Assembly (NCBI RefSeq): GCF_008831035.1
Contig: NZ_WAJR01000001.1
Coordinates: 1 to 64,000, forward strand
Direction of reading: 5' to 3'
Source of the DNA: Ellagibacter isourolithinifaciens
GTDB lineage: Bacteria; Actinomycetota; Coriobacteriia; Coriobacteriales; Eggerthellaceae
Length of the DNA: 64,000 bases
Position numbers and translations under genes: made by a program. Of the stretch, positions 59,545-64,000 are shown one piece after another (positions within the stretch are counted from its first letter, which is position 1; each line of letters begins with the position of its first letter). The notes beneath the pieces were generated by a model. The model saw nothing but the letters and a program-made list of their open reading frames with translations, did no database searches and had not been told where the DNA came from.

Positions 59545-60966
59545 TTATTGCTCTTGGTCCAGAAGCGCGATAAGTTCCTGTTGCGAGTGGACGCCCGCCT
59601 TGCGGTAGATGTTCGACATATGAGTCTTTGTGGTGCTCTCGGAAATGAAGAGCTTCTCAGCGATGGCCTTCGCATTGCGCCCTTGCGCGGCCCACGTGAG
59701 CACTTCCGCTTCGCGCGGGGATAGCTTGCAGCGCTTTACCAGGCGGGCGCAGCGCTTTTCAAGCGAGCTGTCCTGTGCGGCTTTTGTCGGCATGTCGACA
59801 AAAGTGATGGTACGGTAGCCGGGGACGGAGGATTCCTCGTCGAAGGGCAAAAAGAACAGGGATGCCAAGATGAAGGATGCGACGATGGCCAAGGTGACGA
59901 CAAGGCTCGCATCTTGCGCCTCGCTTGCCACGGTGAGCGTGCCGATGAGCAGGCCTGCGGCGAATCCGCAGTTGGCGGCAAGCTTTCCCCGGGTGGAGGT
60001 GTAAAGGACGGGAAACTCTTTTGTTGCAGCTAGAACCGCCAGACAGCCGCAGTGAATGGTGCGGAAGAGAAACCAGCATACCACCATTACGCCGAGGGCC
60101 ACGATGGCGAGCGCGCCGCCAGGCGCGAGATAGAGAAGCAGCGCGCACGCGACGATGGCGGAGAAGAGGCGAAGCGCGCCCGAGTAGAGCATTGATCGAC
60201 GGTTTCCCATCGCCGAGGAGATGATGGCATCGACGAGAATCGCCGCTGCGCCCGCAATGAGCACGTTCGCGGTCCCGGTGCAGAACAGCAGGATGAAGGC
60301 GTATCCGAACGCCACGTTGAGAGTGGCGCTTAGGATGTCGAGATGGCGGGTTCCCTTAAAAAATGTCGCCACGGGCTTGACGGACCTGTCGGGCTGGGGG
60401 CGGCGGCGGGGGTTTATGAACATGACGAGCAGCATACTTGCGAGCAGCATGAGCCAGCAGACGACGCCGAGAGCGAGCTTGGGAAGCAGCGCGGTGCAGA
60501 AGAGGAAGAGCAGCCCGCCGGTGCAGAAGACCGCTGCATGGGCGAATTGGTTGTGGCACAGGCCGCCATGGACCATGAAATCGTCCCATAGCATGAATCC
60601 CATGGCGATTGAAAACCCTGCGAGAAGGAGGCATGTGTACGTGAGGGGGAGCGGAGGCGTTTCCCCTAGGGCGTCGAGCGCCATAATCAGGGGTGAGAGC
60701 GAACCGGGTAGCAAGCTTGCGAGGAAGAAGAACTTCTTGTGGCAAAGCGCCACGCTGTCGCGGCGTCTGAACCAGAGCAGCAAGCCCTCCGTGCCGATGA
60801 TGCTTCCGATGAAGAACACGAATTGTCCCAGATGGGCTTTGATGAAATCTATGCCAGGTGGGAGCTCTGCAAATGCCCCGAAGAAGGCGATCAGGTAGTA
60901 GCCGTAATACAGGCAGAATCCCACGACGATGGTGAGCTGCATGAACCCGAGCCCTTTGGTTTTCAC
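59545..60966 (-). CDS. LuxR-family regulator with 12-helix membrane domain
   Basis: The 473-residue protein has about 12 hydrophobic helices (residues 10-395) followed by a LuxR helix-turn-helix (about 415-470: LSPREAEVLTWAAQG, then IAEKLFISESTTKTHMSNIYRKAGV). Such membrane-bound LuxR proteins are frequent next to molybdoenzyme genes in Eggerthellaceae and probably sense a substrate in or across the membrane. It starts at GTG 60966 behind AAAGGGG, its start overlapping the SufE-like stop (GTGA). It is a candidate regulator of module B (divergent from none, directly upstream) or of modules A and C. Confidence 0.87.
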   Translation of the reverse strand: MKTKGLGFMQLTIVVGFCLYYGYYLIAFFGAFAELPPGIDFIKAHLGQFVFFIGSIIGTEGLLLWFRRRDSVALCHKKFFFLASLLPGSLSPLIMALDALGETPPLPLTYTCLLLAGFSIAMGFMLWDDFMVHGGLCHNQFAHAAVFCTGGLLFLFCTALLPKLALGVVCWLMLLASMLLVMFINPRRRPQPDRSVKPVATFFKGTRHLDILSATLNVAFGYAFILLFCTGTANVLIAGAAAILVDAIISSAMGNRRSMLYSGALRLFSAIVACALLLYLAPGGALAIVALGVMVVCWFLFRTIHCGCLAVLAATKEFPVLYTSTRGKLAANCGFAAGLLIGTLTVASEAQDASLVVTLAIVASFILASLFFLPFDEESSVPGYRTITFVDMPTKAAQDSSLEKRCARLVKRCKLSPREAEVLTWAAQGRNAKAIAEKLFISESTTKTHMSNIYRKAGVHSQQELIALLDQEQ

Positions 60967-61520
60967 GATATCCCCTTTGTTTCGCTGGTTTCCCTTATCA
61001 GCTGCACGCCCTCGTTGCGGCAGCGGATTGGGGACGTCGCGTCGTTTGCGGGGGAGCATCCCGAACGTGCCTCCTCGCCCGATTCCACTTTGCAAAACGC
61101 TTGTATCGCTTTCACGATCGAGGCTATGCCGTGGCTGCGGTCGCTGTTGAGATGCGGTTTCATCTGCGGATGTTTGAGAAAGCGCGGCTGCCATGCGGCA
61201 ACGTCTTCGAGGGGCTGCGTATCGAGCATCCACGTGAGTGCCCCAAGCAGCCCCTCGATGATGAGGGAATCCGATTCAAGGCTTAGCTTCAGGCGGCCGT
61301 TGCGCGCTTCGAGTATCAGCCAGGCGTTGCTTGCGCAGCCTTCCACCTTGCAATCGTCGGTGCGGTCTTCTTCTGGAATCGCGTTTAGGTCCCCGATGAA
61401 GCTTAGGATGTACTCGAATTGCAGCAGGGTGTCGTCGAGCAGCTCGAAGTTGCCGAGAAACTCGTCTTCCCGAGCCTCTATCGATGCGGCTCCATTGCCG
61501 CTTTCGTGTTGGGCGCTCAT
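60963..61520 (-). CDS. SufE-like protein
   Basis: The protein of about 185 residues matches SufE over its first 140 residues: a helical start, the acceptor-Cys loop KVEGCASNAWLIL near residue 57-70 (compare VPGCQSQVW in SufE), SDSLIIEGLLGALTWML near 85, and a C-terminal region HGIASIVKAIQAF near 130. SufE accepts persulfide sulfur from a cysteine desulfurase, for Fe-S assembly. No desulfurase or suf gene is nearby, so its partner is unknown. The last 50 residues are not SufE. ATG 61520 or 61535 could be the start. Confidence 0.75.
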   Translation of the reverse strand: MSAQHESGNGAASIEAREDEFLGNFELLDDTLLQFEYILSFIGDLNAIPEEDRTDDCKVEGCASNAWLILEARNGRLKLSLESDSLIIEGLLGALTWMLDTQPLEDVAAWQPRFLKHPQMKPHLNSDRSHGIASIVKAIQAFCKVESGEEARSGCSPANDATSPIRCRNEGVQLIRETSETKGIS

Positions 61521-61583
61521 TGAAATCCCCCCCATTCGTTTCGAGCGAGTCTGCCGAGGCAGGCGATTGCCAGTTTGTTTCGG

Positions 61584-62006
61584 CTATCGAGTCGCCTGCC
61601 ATACGAGCGCGGCAAGCTCGCCGACACTATGGCAGAGCCCGGCCCTAAAGCAATCGAGCTGCACGTGGAATTCCTTTTGCAGCGCCATGATCATAAGAGC
61701 CTGTTTGACCGTCGCGGAGTCGGCACCGTCGCAGTTTGCGGCCTTGTCCTCACTTTTGACCAAGTCGGGTGCTATTTTCAGCATCTTGGCGAGGCTTGCC
61801 TGCGCCAGCTTCTCCAAATTGTCCCCTGCTGGTTCGGCTTCCTTTTCGTCAAGGCGGAACTTGGCCAAGATGAAGCGCCTGACCAGGCTCTCGACGCGCG
61901 GTTCATCGAGCTTTCCTGCCGCGCGGTCACTTTCGAACTCTTCGCAGACGAGGGAGGCTCCCCGCTTCGCAGCGAGGAGCCTATCCATAACGGCCTTATC
62001 GGGCAT
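61584..62006 (-). CDS. Small protein with ACP-like C-terminal segment
   Basis: I do not recognise the whole 140-residue protein. The C-terminal 50 residues (about 95-140: DSATVKQALMIMALQKEFHVQLD, then HSVGELAALVWQ) align in pattern with acyl carrier proteins (D-S-x, then an acidic helix LVMALEEEF and TVGDLVDYI), with Ser near residue 97 where the phosphopantetheine Ser would be. The N-terminal 90 residues are helical and charged. It lies 12 bases after the isomerase-like gene stop. The ACP resemblance is a weak visual match and needs structure comparison. Confidence 0.55.
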   Translation of the reverse strand: MPDKAVMDRLLAAKRGASLVCEEFESDRAAGKLDEPRVESLVRRFILAKFRLDEKEAEPAGDNLEKLAQASLAKMLKIAPDLVKSEDKAANCDGADSATVKQALMIMALQKEFHVQLDCFRAGLCHSVGELAALVWQATR

Positions 62007-62018
62007 CGCGTGGACCCC

Positions 62019-63548
62019 TTAGGCCACGACCGGGGTGAGGCCGAGGCGCTTCGCGATGAACACGAACTGGTCGACGTAATCGCCGTATACGAGGGGGAGA
62101 TGCAGTCCGAACGAGACGTGCTTCTGGAAGAAATCATGCTCGTCGGCAACACGGAAGATGAAGCCTCCGTTGCAGTTGTCGGAATCGTATCCGAACCCTG
62201 CGACAATTTCTCCGCGACCGATGAACATTTCCTTGCAATCCGAGGAAATTCGAATCATGGTAATGACCTGGCCCTTGTCGTCGTTGAAGTCGTGACGTTG
62301 AATCGCTCCGAACCCAGCGTCCAAAGCGAAGTGGCGCAAGGCGAAGTCGTCGAGCTTGTCGAAGCCGTGGAGGCAGCGGCAGGGCGTCGAGTGGCTTACC
62401 AGGTAGAGGTTGTTCTTGTCTCCTTCGATAGGTGCCGAATATTTCGGGTCGGAGAAGTTAACCTCTCCGTCGGGCCCGAGCGGTGCGGGTAGGGTGTTGC
62501 CCATGTAGGCCGCTTTCCCCGTGAGCGCCATTTCGAGAATCATGCACAAAACCGAGGTAACGTCGTACTCGCACGCGGAGCCCACGCCGCGCTCGAGGTT
62601 GAGGCTATGCGTGAGGCAGAAGGTGAACTGTTCCTCGTTGAGTCGCCTCGTCGAGCATGCGTCGGGGCAGGGCGCCGCGAATCCTGAGCAATCGTATGCG
62701 TTCATGACCTTATTGACGACCTTGTACGCCTTAAGGCTGTTGACGAGGTACTTTTTCTCAATCTGGCACTCGGATGCGTCGGCCATAAGGCTTTCGGCAA
62801 GCTCTTCGCACCAGGCGATTTCCTCCGGCGTGACGTTCATGGTCTTGCGGCCGGGGGTGGTGTGGTTGCCTTCTTCAGGCAGGGGAGAGAGGTAGTCCAT
62901 AAGCTCGTGCACGTTCACGTAGCGGAAATTGGTTCCGAACGTGTCGCGCGCGAGGCAGAGGCTGTCGAAGGTATCGGTACCGCCGGCCATTGCCTTGTCG
63001 CCTCCGAAGCGCGGGGCGAGCAGGATGTTTGCAGTGCGCAGCGCCTTCTCGGCGCGAAGGCAGAGCAGCTTGTCCTTCAGCTCGGGCCAGCTTAGGGAAA
63101 AGATGATGTCGGCGCCGCGTCGCACGCTCGAAGCGAGTGCCAACTGTCCGTACATCTTGAAGGGATTGGGGCCAATCGGCTTTTTGGTTCGCAGCGCAAA
63201 CTCCTCGATGACGGTGTTTGCGCCGAACGCGGTGTTGACGAGATAGAAGTCAACGATATGGTCGTCTGCGAGCGCCGATTCGAACCACTCTTCCTTGATG
63301 TCCCAATCGTCGGTGGTTCGAATGACGGCCGGCTCCAAAACTTCGAACCGCGCGTCGTTGCGCAAGTTGAAATCTAGCGCCTTCTGCATCCCCTCATAGA
63401 TCTTGCCGTTGATAATCGCGTCGAAGCCAGGCTCGAGCGCGTCACCCGATGACATGCGGCAGGGTCCCTCGTAGTAGTACTTGTGCTCCATTGCAAAGAA
63501 CACCGGCTTAACCACCAGTTTCACGTCTTTTGCGCTACGCACCGTCAT
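62019..63548 (-). CDS. L-fucose/L-arabinose isomerase-like protein
   Basis: The 509-residue protein resembles the FucI/AraA family: FGANTVIEEFALRTKKPIG near residue 105, DTFDSLCLARDTFGTNF near 195, and the metal-binding region GVGSACEYDVTSVLCMILE near 325 with E-x-D, then STPCRCLHGF near 410, where the His could complete the metal site. Family enzymes isomerise aldoses and ketoses with Mn2+. Sequence around the second acidic ligand is unusual (MGNTLPAP), so the substrate may not be a normal sugar. Cys residues are numerous. AAAGGAGAGG precedes the ATG. Confidence 0.72.
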   Translation of the reverse strand: MTVRSAKDVKLVVKPVFFAMEHKYYYEGPCRMSSGDALEPGFDAIINGKIYEGMQKALDFNLRNDARFEVLEPAVIRTTDDWDIKEEWFESALADDHIVDFYLVNTAFGANTVIEEFALRTKKPIGPNPFKMYGQLALASSVRRGADIIFSLSWPELKDKLLCLRAEKALRTANILLAPRFGGDKAMAGGTDTFDSLCLARDTFGTNFRYVNVHELMDYLSPLPEEGNHTTPGRKTMNVTPEEIAWCEELAESLMADASECQIEKKYLVNSLKAYKVVNKVMNAYDCSGFAAPCPDACSTRRLNEEQFTFCLTHSLNLERGVGSACEYDVTSVLCMILEMALTGKAAYMGNTLPAPLGPDGEVNFSDPKYSAPIEGDKNNLYLVSHSTPCRCLHGFDKLDDFALRHFALDAGFGAIQRHDFNDDKGQVITMIRISSDCKEMFIGRGEIVAGFGYDSDNCNGGFIFRVADEHDFFQKHVSFGLHLPLVYGDYVDQFVFIAKRLGLTPVVA

Positions 63549-63642
63549 GGTTGCCTCTCCTTTCGGAGCGCTCTTACACGCTCCGTCTGATGCCGGTGCC
63601 TTCAATTCCCCTGTACCGGCATTCCCCTTATACGTTGAGAAC
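63549..63642 (-). other. Module C leader
   Basis: The 94-base leader between the shared block and the isomerase-like gene contains two hairpins: GGAGCG/CGCTCC (about 63565-63585) and GCCGGT/ACCGGC (about 63593-63620). The ribosome binding site AAAGGAGAGG is next to the ATG. Confidence 0.5.
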
Positions 63643-63740
63643 AGTTCACCACGAAGCGATGATGACGCTATCGTATAGCGGGTATGCAATAGCGGAATTC
63701 AGTATGGTGGTATGAGACAGTGAGCTGCGACTTTGCCAAA
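63643..63740 (-). promoter_or_regulatory. Shared upstream block, copy C (module C)
   Basis: This block is 95 bases upstream of the isomerase-like gene and matches 54163-54260. Shared words on the plus strand are GATGATGACGCTATCG (63658-63673), GGTATGCA (63681-63688), TTCAGTA near 63700 and TGGTATGAGAC (63708-63718). It probably contains the promoter and an activator site for the module C operon. Confidence 0.7.
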
Positions 63741-63782
63741 TGACATGACAATAGGGACTCGTCACGCAATCAAAAGGGAAGC

Positions 63783-64000
63783 CTACTTCTTTTTTGGAGA
63801 TTGTTGCGGAACGGAAACGGGGTAATCCTCAACGAAGTCCATGAGCGATTGCTGGGAGTGGATATCCGTCTTGCGGTAGATGCTGTAGATATGGCTTTTG
63901 ACGGTGTGCGGAGAGATGGTCAGCTTGTTTTGGATATAGGCGGCGTTACGGCCCTTGGCGAGGTAGCGCAACACGTCGGTCTCGCGAGGGGAGAGTTGGT
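63783..64000 (-). CDS. LuxR-family regulator, C-terminal part (partial)
   Basis: Reading from the window end, the frame gives LSPRETDVLRYLAKGRNAAYIQNKLTISPHTVKSHIYSIYRKTDIHSQQSLMDF and a short tail, the LuxR helix-turn-helix with its DNA-contact segment and the family's dimer helix. The N-terminal part, presumably also a membrane domain like that of the regulator at 59545, lies beyond the window. It is upstream of the module C operon on the same strand and could control it. Confidence 0.9.
   Translation of the reverse strand, partial: QLSPRETDVLRYLAKGRNAAYIQNKLTISPHTVKSHIYSIYRKTDIHSQQSLMDFVEDYPVSVPQQSPKKK

Noticed and set aside
60967-61233. N-terminal extension of the LuxR regulator up to 61233
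   Set aside because: The extra residues are charged and lie inside the SufE-like gene; GTG 60966 has a good binding site and the GTGA overlap.

Overview
This window is chromosomal DNA from a high-GC anaerobic actinobacterium, most likely a Coriobacteriia member of the Eggerthellaceae type (Slackia, Eggerthella, Gordonibacter and relatives). That placement is inferred from the gene content: housekeeping genes typical of a GC-rich Gram-positive, a membrane-bound [NiFe] hydrogenase, two molybdopterin oxidoreductase modules with MFS transporters, and LuxR regulators with a 12-helix membrane domain. The species cannot be fixed from the sequence alone.

Layout. 1-465: the 3' end of a 23S rRNA and a complete 5S rRNA, closed by strong hairpins. 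0.8-21.9 kb: housekeeping genes, namely ornithine carbamoyltransferase, argS, a CPA1 cation/proton antiporter, smpB and the tmRNA gene with its promoter and terminator, an L,D-transpeptidase, YbaK, a MarR-controlled heterodimeric ABC exporter, a HAD phosphatase, an AAA-like protein of unknown role, an Rrf2 regulator, a MutY-like glycosylase, mntP and pheA. 22.3-28.5 kb: a [NiFe] uptake hydrogenase operon (small subunit, large subunit, cytochrome b, then a small membrane protein, maturation protease, rhodanese lipoprotein and a chimeric DedA/glycosyltransferase ORF). 28.5-47.5 kb: nth, mfd, an EamA transporter, a hotdog thioesterase, a four-cluster ferredoxin, gltX, a DUF1461 protein, a glutathionylspermidine-synthase-like ATP-grasp enzyme, metK with a probable SAM riboswitch, priA, rpoD and an RlmKL-like methyltransferase.

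47.8-64 kb is the accessory region, all on the minus strand. Module A (54.0 to 47.9 kb) is a Mo-bis-MGD catalytic subunit, a two-cluster Fe-S subunit, an MFS transporter, an unknown 179-residue protein and a second MFS transporter. Module B (59.3 to 54.3 kb) is the same pair of subunits followed by two zinc-ribbon proteins and an MFS transporter. Neither catalytic subunit has a Tat signal or a membrane anchor, so both look like soluble cytoplasmic enzymes acting on substrates that the MFS proteins import. This matches the general plan of catechol dehydroxylase and pyrogallol transhydroxylase relatives, but the substrate is unknown. Module C (63.5 to 59.5 kb) is an unusual operon: a fucose/arabinose-isomerase-like protein, a small protein with an ACP-like C-terminus, a SufE-like protein and a 12-helix LuxR regulator whose start overlaps the SufE stop. 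A second LuxR gene runs off the window end.

Two non-coding patterns stand out. A block of about 98 bp upstream of module A is repeated upstream of module C, which suggests shared control. Three inverted-repeat elements of about 160 bp (5.76, 20.89 and 47.59 kb) share one arm architecture, and each sits between a pair of convergent genes.
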